DNA of 64,000 nt from UBA6623 sp965226435 (lineage in GTDB: Bacteria; Acidobacteriota; Terriglobia; Bryobacterales; UBA6623), in contig CBDDCY010000013.1 of the NCBI GenBank assembly GCA_965226435.1, positions 372,001 through 436,000 on the forward strand, written 5' to 3'. Below, piece by piece: positions 9,463 to 15,776 of the stretch (the stretch's first letter is position 1; the number at the start of each line of letters is the position of its first letter). The position numbers and the translations under genes were made by a program. The notes under the pieces were generated by a model that had not been told where the DNA came from, did not search any database, and saw nothing but the letters and a program-made list of their open reading frames with translations.

Positions 9463-10707
9463 TCAGCACGGCGTGTTCGCGGACCGGAAACTGGCAAACA
9501 GCTTGTGCTTGGCTCGCTGCATCCGGCGCGCCGCCGCAGTGTCGCTTTCCGCCTGGGCAATGCGGCCCAGAGCCTCAAGCGTGTGCCCTGGCTTGAGGTA
9601 GCCGGCGGCCTCGGGCAACTGCTCGAAAGATTCCCAAGGCGTCTGGTAGTGGCGATACACCCGCTTCTGCTTGCCTTTGGCGTCGGTCTTGATCTCGGGC
9701 TGTCCGCAGGGCCGGTGGAAATTCAAATGGGGATTGAAGTGCTGTTGGTAGAAGCGCTGGATGCGCCCCGCGTGCGGCGCCGCGATGTGCGTATATCCCA
9801 TGTGTTTGCGGATCACCGCGCCGTTTTTCGATTCCACCAAGCCGTTGTCATTGGAGTGCCGCGGACGCGACTTGGTCTGTTCGATCAGCAGCTTGTTCAA
9901 TAACTTCTCCACCGTGCGATTGAGGAACTCGCTGCCGTTGTCGGAATGGAAGCCGCGGATACGAAAGGGAAACTGCTCGATCATGGCTTTCAGCAACGGC
10001 TCCAGCCAGGCTTCACTGATCGCGGCTGTGGCGCCGACCACTTGCCACTGGGTGACTTCATCCACGGCATTGATGTGGTAGACGCCCTTGACGCCATCGC
10101 GATCCCCTTGATGCACCGTATCCACTCGCAGAAAGCCGGGTCGGCCTTGCGGGTCGGGCCGGCGCCGCTCGCCGATCGACACCGCTGTGGGCCGGGTCTT
10201 GGTGAAATGCAGCCGCCGCCGGCGGTAGGCACTGCGCCGCCGCAGGCGATAGATCTGGGCCACCGAGATCCCCGCCAACCGCTCGTATTCGCGCTGCTGG
10301 TACTGCTGGTATTCCCGCTCGAGGATCTTGCGCGTGGCCGGGCCGCTGAGGGTTTCGTGGGCCTCGTCCACCGCCGCCAGCAGTTCGACGTCGGCGGGCG
10401 TGTACTTGCGGGCAAAGCGATGCCGCCGGTAGCGGGCGGGTTGGAGTTCTCCGCCCTGCCGGTACTGCTGGATCAGCCGCGTGATTTGCGCCCGGCTCAG
10501 TCCGGTCATCTTGACCAGATACTGCCGCAGCAGCCCTTTGTCGGCGCGGTTCTGGCGGCTGTAGCCGTGCCGGCCAAGCGTGCGCGCCACCCAAGCGTAA
10601 ATCTCGGCCCGCCCTTTGCCTTTGAATCGAATCTCCTGGCTGGAGTGGAGAAACTGCCGGATCTGTTGCGGATTCAACTTGCCGGCGTTTTGCACTTGGA
10701 TAGTCAA
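9463..10707 (-). CDS. DDE integrase-type transposase of ISX
   Basis: A 414-residue transposase with an N-terminal helix-turn-helix region (MTGLSRAQITRLIQQYRQ, and ISVAQIYRLRRR) followed by an rve/integrase-core catalytic domain. The DDE residues are visible in FLRVDTVHQGD, FHSDNGSEF and GLVESKNG. The C-terminal tail is basic. The layout resembles IS481-type elements; subfamily uncertain. The start is the TTG at 10707; no clear Shine-Dalgarno decides it. The ORF is intact, so the element could be active. Its stop codon is followed within a few bases by the shared structured cassette. Confidence 0.85.
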   Translation of the reverse strand: MTIQVQNAGKLNPQQIRQFLHSSQEIRFKGKGRAEIYAWVARTLGRHGYSRQNRADKGLLRQYLVKMTGLSRAQITRLIQQYRQGGELQPARYRRHRFARKYTPADVELLAAVDEAHETLSGPATRKILEREYQQYQQREYERLAGISVAQIYRLRRRSAYRRRRLHFTKTRPTAVSIGERRRPDPQGRPGFLRVDTVHQGDRDGVKGVYHINAVDEVTQWQVVGATAAISEAWLEPLLKAMIEQFPFRIRGFHSDNGSEFLNRTVEKLLNKLLIEQTKSRPRHSNDNGLVESKNGAVIRKHMGYTHIAAPHAGRIQRFYQQHFNPHLNFHRPCGQPEIKTDAKGKQKRVYRHYQTPWESFEQLPEAAGYLKPGHTLEALGRIAQAESDTAAARRMQRAKHKLFASFRSANTPC

Positions 10708-10786
10708 TCCCCAGCATGCCCACTCCCCGATCCTGCAGGCTCATCTTGTGTGAGAAACAAACTCCTCGTTCAGGCTCATCTTGCAT

Positions 10787-10802
10787 GAGACAAGACTGCC
10801 GG
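10787..10802. repeat. Left 16-bp target duplication of ISA copy A
   Basis: GAGACAAGACTGCCGG directly precedes the element and is repeated exactly at 12390-12405 after it. The first 6 bases are also the terminal bases of ISX, so copy A inserted right at the ISX border. Confidence 0.9.
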
Positions 10803-10853
10803 TGTTGAAGGGCGATGATAATGTCCCCTTGAGAGGGCGATAGAAATGTCCCC
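10803..10853. repeat. Iterated left terminus of ISA copy A
   Basis: Two tandem units of 26 and 25 bp, each ending in AAATGTCCCC or TAATGTCCCC. They are the inverted counterparts of the right-end units and are probably transposase binding sites. Copies B, C and D carry the same two-unit left end (C has one C-to-T change). Confidence 0.8.
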
Positions 10854-10857
10854 TAAT

Positions 10858-10882
10858 CTAAGGCTCCGAAGGAGGAGCCTAG
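10858..10882 (+). promoter_or_regulatory. Stem-loop before the ISA transposase
   Basis: AGGCTCC pairs with GGAGCCT across a short GAAGGA loop, just upstream of the transposase ribosome binding site. Such hairpins near IS ends commonly block translation of transcripts entering from outside, because the fold forms only in longer read-through mRNAs. That role is inference. The same hairpin is in copies B and C, and in D with one loop change (CCGAAGG to CCGGAGG). Confidence 0.5.
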
Positions 10883-10898
10883 ATTGGAGAGGACATGG

Positions 10899-12164
10899 AT
10901 GAACGACAAGGAATTGAGACGGGGCGAGGTACTGGGCCGGGTGAAGCGAGGCGAGTTGAAGCTGAGCGAGGCGGCGCGGATACTCGATATCAGTTATCGC
11001 CAGACCAAGCGGATCTGGAGGCGCTACAGCGCGGGAGGGACAAAAGCATTGAAGCACGGCAACGTGGGCCGGGTATCGAACCGCGCCAAGCCGGCGGAAG
11101 TTCGCAAGCGAGTGCTGCAACTGGTGCGCGAACACTACTCCGGCGAGCCGCACGAGCGCTTCGGGCCGACGCTGGCGGCCGAGCATTTGTGGACAGACCA
11201 CGATCTGAAACTATCGGTGCGAACACTGCGGCTCTGGATGCTCGCCGAGGGCCTGTGGAGCCGCCGCCGCAAGCGCCGGCCGCATCGCTCGCGGCGGCGG
11301 CGTAAAGCGCACTTGGGCGAGCTGATCCAGGTCGACGGTTCGCACCACGAGTGGCTCGAAGCGCGCGGGCGGAAAGGTTGCCTGATGAACTTCGTCGACG
11401 ATGCGACCGGTCTGGCGCTGTGCCGTTTCTCGAGCGAGGAAACGACTTGGGCGGCGGCCGATCTGCTCGAAGCCTGGGTGCGTCAATACGGCGTTCCGAA
11501 GGCGTTGTATTGCGACTGGAAGAACGTCTACAAGCGCCGGCCAACGTCGCGTGAAGCGCTGGAAGGCATCGAGCCCGAGACGCAGTTCGGACGCATGTGC
11601 GCCAAGCTCGGCATTGGTATCATCGCCGCTTCGTCACCGCAAGCGAAGGGCCGCGTGGAGCGCCATCACGGCACCCATCAAGACCGCCTGATCAAGAAGA
11701 TGCGGCTCAAAGGCATTGCCGATTACGAGGCGGCGAACCGCTATCTCGACGAGCAGTATCTGCCAGAGCACAACGCCAAGTTCGCCTCTGAGCCGTCAGC
11801 GGGAGCGGACTTTCATCGGCGCTTATCGAAGCGTTTGGACTTGAAGTGGGTGTTTTGCTTGGAGGGAGAGCGGGTGGTGTCCAACGACCTGGTGGTACGT
11901 TTCGAGAACCGTTTTCCGCAGTTGAAACCGCAGCGCAATCAGGCTCTGGGCGCAGGCGCGAGAGTAACCGTGCAGCAAGCGCGCGAGGGCGAGTTGCGGG
12001 TGGTGTTCGAGGGGAAAACGGTGGCGTTCGACGAGATCGCCAAGCCGCTCCCCAAGGTGCGGCCGGAGCCGAAACCGCGCCTGGCGCCGCAGCCGCGCAC
12101 ACCGCCGGCGAATCACCCTTGGCGCGCGCCGTTGAAGCCGAAAAAACGGGCGGCGACCGCGTGA
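10899..12164 (+). CDS. ISA transposase, copy A
   Basis: A 421-residue DDE transposase of the ISNCY (ISDol1/IS1202-like) type. The N-terminal helix-turn-helix SEAARILDISYRQTKRIWRR is followed by a basic linker and an integrase-core domain with the catalytic residues in LIQVDGSHHEW, LYCDWKNVY and KGRVERHHGT. The C-terminal beta region VSNDLVVRFENRFPQL and a Pro/Lys-rich tail complete it. The ATG at 10899 is preferred, with GAGAGG just upstream, over an in-frame TTG at 10884. The predicted protein is identical in all four copies of this window, so the element has moved recently. Confidence 0.92.
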   Translation: MNDKELRRGEVLGRVKRGELKLSEAARILDISYRQTKRIWRRYSAGGTKALKHGNVGRVSNRAKPAEVRKRVLQLVREHYSGEPHERFGPTLAAEHLWTDHDLKLSVRTLRLWMLAEGLWSRRRKRRPHRSRRRRKAHLGELIQVDGSHHEWLEARGRKGCLMNFVDDATGLALCRFSSEETTWAAADLLEAWVRQYGVPKALYCDWKNVYKRRPTSREALEGIEPETQFGRMCAKLGIGIIAASSPQAKGRVERHHGTHQDRLIKKMRLKGIADYEAANRYLDEQYLPEHNAKFASEPSAGADFHRRLSKRLDLKWVFCLEGERVVSNDLVVRFENRFPQLKPQRNQALGAGARVTVQQAREGELRVVFEGKTVAFDEIAKPLPKVRPEPKPRLAPQPRTPPANHPWRAPLKPKKRAATA

Positions 12165-12167
12165 AGA

Positions 12168-12310
12168 GGGCTGTGGAAATGACGGGGCCGTGGAAAACGA
12201 GGAAAACCCTCGGCAGCCGACGAGGAGCTTCGAACCTCATCGCTCGGGTTTCCCACGTTTCCCCCAGCCCCTTGGAAATCGCTGTGCGATTCCCACATTC
12301 CCACAAGCCC
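12168..12310 (-). ncRNA. Predicted three-way-junction RNA cassette in ISA copy A
   Basis: It begins 4 nt after the transposase stop. Read on the minus strand: P1 (12296-12310 with 12168-12181), P3 (12273-12282 with 12286-12295, ACA triloop, 10 bp) and P2 (12247-12271 with 12184-12208, 23 of 25 positions pairing). P2 is capped by an extra hairpin absent from ISX. Relative to ISX, two adjacent P2 base pairs near the junction are swapped C-G/G-C to G-C/C-G, and the third becomes U.G, which is compensatory. All four GGGAA/UUUCC sites keep their G.U. There is no unpaired base between P1 and P3. The transcript is unproven. Confidence 0.52.
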
Positions 12311-12337
12311 CTACGACTACTATCCTTTTACTTAAAA

Positions 12338-12389
12338 GGGGACATTTCTATCGCCCTACCGAGGGGGACATTTCTATCGCCTCTTGACA
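12338..12389. repeat. Right terminus of ISA copy A, two 26-bp units
   Basis: Two tandem 26-bp units, each beginning GGGGACATTTCTATCGCC. The last ends in TCTTGACA, the outer base pair of the element. Other copies carry one or three units. Confidence 0.9.
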
Positions 12390-12405
12390 GAGACAAGACT
12401 GCCGG
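12390..12405. repeat. Right 16-bp target duplication of ISA copy A
   Basis: Exact repeat of 10787-10802. Confidence 0.9.
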
Positions 12406-12444
12406 CCGCGAAACGCGGCTCTTTATGTTATAGTTGCTGCGCTC

Positions 12445-13749
12445 ATGACTTCACCCGCCTCTCCTTCACCCACCAAGCCCACGAATGCCCGCCAATGGGT
12501 GATCTTCTGCGCGGTCACCTTGGCGGTGATTACCTACTTTGATCGTGTCTCGATCTCGCAAGCCGCCCCTCTCATCAGCGAGGACCTCGGGCTTACGAAA
12601 GTGCAGATGGGATTGGCGTTTTCGGCTTTTTCGTTGGGCTATTTCCTGATGCAGGTGCCCGGCGGCTGGATGAGCGATTGGATCGGCCCCCGTCGCGTGC
12701 TGACGGGAATTGTTCTGTGGTGGTCGTTTTTCACGGCGGCGACCGGCTGGGCCTGGAACCTCACCGCGCTGGTTGGGGCGCGGTTCCTGTTTGGATTGGG
12801 GCAGGGCGGCGGCTTCCCGGTGCTGACGAAGACCTTTTCCACCTGGCTGCCGCGGCCCGAGCAGGCGCGCGCCCAAGGGTGGATGTGGCTCTTCGCGCGT
12901 TGGGGCGGGGCTTTCTCACCGCTGCTGGTGGTGATGCTGATCCAGTTTATGTCCTGGCGGCATGCGTTTGAAGTCTTCGGCGCTCTGGGTATTGTCTGGG
13001 CGGTTTTCTTTTGGCGTTGGTATCGCGATAAACCGGCTGACCACAAAAGCGTTAACGAGGCGGAACTGGCGCTGATCGGTGGCGCCGTGGAAACCGCGTC
13101 GGGCCATAGCCGGCCGCCTTGGGGACGGTTTCTACGATCGCGCTCGGTCTGGTTGCTTTTCCTCTCGTATTTCTTGGCTTCCTTTGCCTGGTATTTCTTC
13201 ATCACCTGGCTGCCGACCTACATTCAAGAGGCCCGCGGCCAATCGATGGAGCAGTCGGCGTTTCTCGCGGGCTTTCCGCTTTTCTTCGGCGGGCTGGGCT
13301 CGCTTGTTTGCGGCGTCGCGCTGGCGCGGGTGGCGCGTTGGTTGGGAAGCCAGGCGAGGGCACGCCGGACCATGTCGGTAACTGGTTTTATCGTGTCAGG
13401 GTCTTGCTTACTCCTGTCCGTGCATATCGAACAGCCCGTGTGGGCGATGGTCGTGATGGGTTTCTCCTCCTTCGGCAACGACTTGGCGATGCCGCCCGCC
13501 TGGAGCGCCTGCATGGATCTAGGCGGCCGTTACGCGGGCAGTCTTTCCGGCGCGATGAACACGGTGGGCAACATGGCCGGTTTCCTATACCCGATAACCG
13601 CGGCTTATTTGTTGCAAGCCACGGGGAACGATTGGCAGCTTGCCATTTACGTTTCGAGTGTTGCATTTTTCGGCAGCGCCGTTTGCTGGTTGTTCATCGA
13701 CCCGGTCACCTGCCTCGACCGTGGCGCCGACAGGGGCGTGACAACGTAG
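12445..13749 (+). CDS. MFS transporter, anion:cation symporter (ACS) type
   Basis: A 434-residue inner-membrane permease with 12 predicted helices of the major facilitator superfamily. The signature DRVSISQAAPLI in helix 1 and GGWMSDWIGPRRVL after helix 2 point to the ACS subfamily, which imports sugar acids, phthalate-like or other organic anions with H+ or Na+. The best short description is a hexuronate/glucarate-type transporter, with substrate unknown. The start is 55 nt beyond ISA copy A, whose insertion has separated the gene from its native upstream region. A TTATAGT at about 12428-12434 could serve as a -10. No catabolic genes are adjacent on this strand. Confidence 0.85.
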   Translation: MTSPASPSPTKPTNARQWVIFCAVTLAVITYFDRVSISQAAPLISEDLGLTKVQMGLAFSAFSLGYFLMQVPGGWMSDWIGPRRVLTGIVLWWSFFTAATGWAWNLTALVGARFLFGLGQGGGFPVLTKTFSTWLPRPEQARAQGWMWLFARWGGAFSPLLVVMLIQFMSWRHAFEVFGALGIVWAVFFWRWYRDKPADHKSVNEAELALIGGAVETASGHSRPPWGRFLRSRSVWLLFLSYFLASFAWYFFITWLPTYIQEARGQSMEQSAFLAGFPLFFGGLGSLVCGVALARVARWLGSQARARRTMSVTGFIVSGSCLLLSVHIEQPVWAMVVMGFSSFGNDLAMPPAWSACMDLGGRYAGSLSGAMNTVGNMAGFLYPITAAYLLQATGNDWQLAIYVSSVAFFGSAVCWLFIDPVTCLDRGADRGVTT

Positions 13750-13831
13750 GAAGAAAGCGATCCGGCGGGAATGCCGTCGCGGGCCTCGCGGAGGAACGCG
13801 TCACAGCGTCCGCGACATGCCGGGGCCCACC

Positions 13832-14896
13832 TTACCCCACCTTGCGCAGCTTCGTCACTCGCCCGATTTCGACAAATTCCGTGATGAAGATGTTGCCGGC
13901 GTGGTCGTAGCAGCAGCCGTGCGGTGTGATGAACTTGCCGGGCAGGAAATGCTCGCGGGACATATTACGCCGCTTGCCCGTGTCGGCCAACCCTACGCCG
14001 AGTTTGGTGATCACTTCGTTCCGGCGGTCGAGCAACGTGACTTCGGCGACCAGGTCGGGTACCAGCAATACACCGTCGTGCTCGTGGAAATGGCAAGGAC
14101 GCTTGACCCCGTAGGCGAATTTGACGTGCTCGCCTTCGAGCGTAAACCACTGCAAGCGATGGTTGTCGCGGTCGGCCACGACGAGCAACGGCGGGTCTTC
14201 GCGTTCGTCGAGCAAAATCCCGTGGGGACAGATCATTTGACCGGGCGCGGAGCCCGGCGCGCCGAAGGTTTGTAGATAGTTGCCGTCCTTGTCGTAGCGG
14301 TTGATGAAGTACGTCCCGTAGCCGTCGGCGACGTAGATGTCGCCGTTGGGCGCGACGGCGAGATTCGTGGGACTGTAGATCAGCTTGCCGTTTTCGTGGT
14401 AACGGCGTCCGTCCTTTTGGGACGGGTCGGGCTGATAGGCCGGCGATTCCTTGGGGTAGCCGATACGGAAGATCTCCTCGCCGTCGAGGGTCGTCTTGAC
14501 GACGATGTTGCGCACGATGTCGCACAGGTAGAGGAACTCTTCGCCGCCCTCCTTGCGAATCAGCATCCCGTGCGCCCCGCCGGCAAAACCGTTGCCCCAG
14601 GACTTGACGAACTTCCCATCGGGATCGAAGACGACCGTGGCGTGATCGCTGCGGCTGTTTTCGTGCACCGTGTGATGGACGTAGATAAACCCCTGCTCAT
14701 CCTCGACAACGGAGTGCGTATTGCCGTAGCTGATGCGTTCGGGCAGCTCGCCCCAATCGTGAATTGCTTCGTAGGTGAACTCCCCCTCGCCGAGGATGGG
14801 GTTTTTGGGCTCGGTCTTGCGGCTGCAACCGAGCAGAATTGGTCCGGCGGCGAGGGTCGAGAGGAAGCGGCGACGGGAAAGGGTTATGGTTGGCAT
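13832..14896 (-). CDS. Tat-exported NHL-repeat beta-propeller lipoprotein
   Basis: A 354-residue protein. Its N-terminus has a twin-arginine motif (SRRRFLS) and a lipobox (ILLGC), so it should be exported folded and lipid-anchored. The rest is a six-bladed NHL-type propeller with blades such as SPTNLAVAPNGDIYVADGYG, CPHGILLDEREDPPLLVVAD and GCCYDHAGNIFITEF. The family includes peptidyl-alpha-hydroxyglycine lyase-like and vesicle/regucalcin-like propellers; no catalytic claim can be made. It is convergent with the MFS gene upstream. The Tat route suggests a bound cofactor or fast folding. Confidence 0.8.
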   Translation of the reverse strand: MPTITLSRRRFLSTLAAGPILLGCSRKTEPKNPILGEGEFTYEAIHDWGELPERISYGNTHSVVEDEQGFIYVHHTVHENSRSDHATVVFDPDGKFVKSWGNGFAGGAHGMLIRKEGGEEFLYLCDIVRNIVVKTTLDGEEIFRIGYPKESPAYQPDPSQKDGRRYHENGKLIYSPTNLAVAPNGDIYVADGYGTYFINRYDKDGNYLQTFGAPGSAPGQMICPHGILLDEREDPPLLVVADRDNHRLQWFTLEGEHVKFAYGVKRPCHFHEHDGVLLVPDLVAEVTLLDRRNEVITKLGVGLADTGKRRNMSREHFLPGKFITPHGCCYDHAGNIFITEFVEIGRVTKLRKVG

Positions 14897-14980
14897 GAAG
14901 GGGGTCGAGAAGGTTCGTTGTTGATCACGAACGCGGTCCCGCTCCTAAGTTCTCCATTAAACACCAAGCCCCGTCGTGGC

Positions 14981-15022
14981 GCACGCATTCGTGCGTGCCG
15001 TGTCGGGCTTTCGAGCCCGACA
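14981..15022. terminator. Two adjacent TTCG-loop hairpins
   Basis: GCACGCA-TTCG-TGCGTGC (14981-14998) is followed two bases later by TGTCGGGCT-TTCG-AGCCCGACA (15001-15022). Both are perfect stems with the very stable TTCG tetraloop. They lie after the kinase gene (read leftward). No T-run follows on either strand, so a Rho-independent terminator is not certain; transcript-end protection is the alternative. Confidence 0.45.
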
Positions 15023-15098
15023 TGTCTTCTCTGTACATCCCCACGGCCCGACCGAGCTACGGCGAATGCGCAGCCGCCGTAAGCGCAAGCAGCCTCGC

Positions 15099-15776
15099 TT
15101 ACTCGCGATCCCGAAATTCCTCAAACCAATTCAGCACTACGCGGATCGACGGCTCCGCGGCTTCCCCACCCACCGGCTCGGGCAAGATAAATCGCTGCCC
15201 GTCGGCGGACACGTCGTAGGGCACGGGAGAGTTCTTCAAACTCGCGTGGTCGAAAAGTAGAGTCGTTGAGCCGACCGAAAAGCTCGAGGCGGTCGACACC
15301 GAAACCGCTATCAACGTCTCCCCCTCGACATAGAACAGCTCTTGGCCGTTCCGGCTCCAGCGAGCTCCCTTCCCGCCACCGCTCGAAACGGTCACCTTTT
15401 GACCGCCCTCGGGAAAGCGTTCGACATAGACTTCGTTTTGGCCCGACTCGTTCGAAACGTAGGCGATGTGCCGCCCGTCGGGGGAGAATCTTGGTATAGC
15501 CTCATCAAACGGCGTCCGCAGCAACGGGCGGGGGGTCCAGCCGTCCTCGTTACGCTCCAGGTACCACAGGTCAATCCCGTTTTCCTGATCGAGCGTGTCG
15601 TAGAGGATGTATTTTCCGTCGTGGGCCAGTCGAATACCGACTCGGTCTCGGTTGTGGCCACCAGCACTTGTTCTTCTCCGCCCCCATCGGCCTTCACAAG
15701 GATGATGTCGCCGTTGCTTTTTGTCGGTCCCATTCGAAGGGAGGTGAACGTCACCTCGTCTCCGCTGGGTGACCAA
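15099..15776 (-). CDS. C-terminal part of the propeller kinase, after a frameshift
   Basis: This reading frame continues the beta-propeller of the kinase encoded upstream. From about 15626 leftward it reads LAHDGKYILYDTLDQENGID, RFSPDGRHIAYVSNESGQ and RFILPEPVG, typical PD40/TolB-like WD blades, and it ends FEEFRDRE as such kinases often do. The first 50 residues of the open frame are out-of-frame shadow. The join needs one extra base at TGGCCC (about 15624-15628). It is best read as the 3' end of one gene spanning 15099-18157. Either the strain has lost the last blades or the base is missing from the assembly. Confidence 0.7.
   Translation of the reverse strand: MVTQRRRGDVHLPSNGTDKKQRRHHPCEGRWGRRRTSAGGHNRDRVGIRLAHDGKYILYDTLDQENGIDLWYLERNEDGWTPRPLLRTPFDEAIPRFSPDGRHIAYVSNESGQNEVYVERFPEGGQKVTVSSGGGKGARWSRNGQELFYVEGETLIAVSVSTASSFSVGSTTLLFDHASLKNSPVPYDVSADGQRFILPEPVGGEAAEPSIRVVLNWFEEFRDRE

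Larger units (their letters stand above)
9234..10792 (-). mobile_element. Insertion sequence ISX (IS481-like)
   Basis: About 1.56 kb element with one transposase on the minus strand. The ends are recognised by matching inverted termini: TCTCATCGAAGGATGAGCCT on the plus strand near 9236 and TCTCATGCAAGATGAGCCTG on the minus strand ending near 10790. Each terminus is itself a small palindrome (CTCAT...ATGAG). The transposase-proximal end carries a second copy of the unit (around 10733-10756). No target duplication could be found, partly because ISA copy A has inserted against its right end. Exact outer bases are uncertain by a few nucleotides. Between the transposase stop and the left end lies the structured cassette at 9341-9450. 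Confidence 0.72.
10803..12389 (+). mobile_element. ISA copy A (ISNCY / IS1202-like insertion sequence)
   Basis: 1587 bp, bounded by TG...CA ends and an exact 16-bp target duplication. The left terminus has two iterated units (10803-10828 and 10829-10853). The right terminus has two 26-bp units (12338-12389) in inverted orientation, sharing the core GGCGATAGAAATGTCCCC. A short hairpin (10858-10882) lies before the transposase, and the structured cassette (12168-12310) lies after it. Long target duplications of about 15-18 bp are, as I recall, described for the ISTde1 group of the IS1202 family, which fits the transposase type. Family placement is from memory and should be checked in ISfinder. 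Confidence 0.92.

Noticed and set aside
9346..9903. Plus-strand ORF starting MGMWESRSDFQG in ISX, with a similar ORF (MGMWESHSDFQG) at 12113-12304 in ISA
   Set aside because: The shared peptide comes from the conserved RNA-like module. Beyond the first 12 residues indels in the P2 helix shift the frame between the two elements, while pairing is kept, so coding conservation is not supported.
10776..11201. Minus-strand ORFs repeated in all ISA copies (for example MVCPQMLGRQRRPEALVRL)
   Set aside because: They repeat only because the copies are identical. They are antisense shadows of the transposase gene, rich in Arg/Pro, and lack ribosome binding sites.
12338..12389. Tandem 26-bp units at the ISA right end considered as a CRISPR-like array
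   Set aside because: No spacers lie between units, the number is 1-3, and the units are part of an IS terminus; no cas genes are present in the window.
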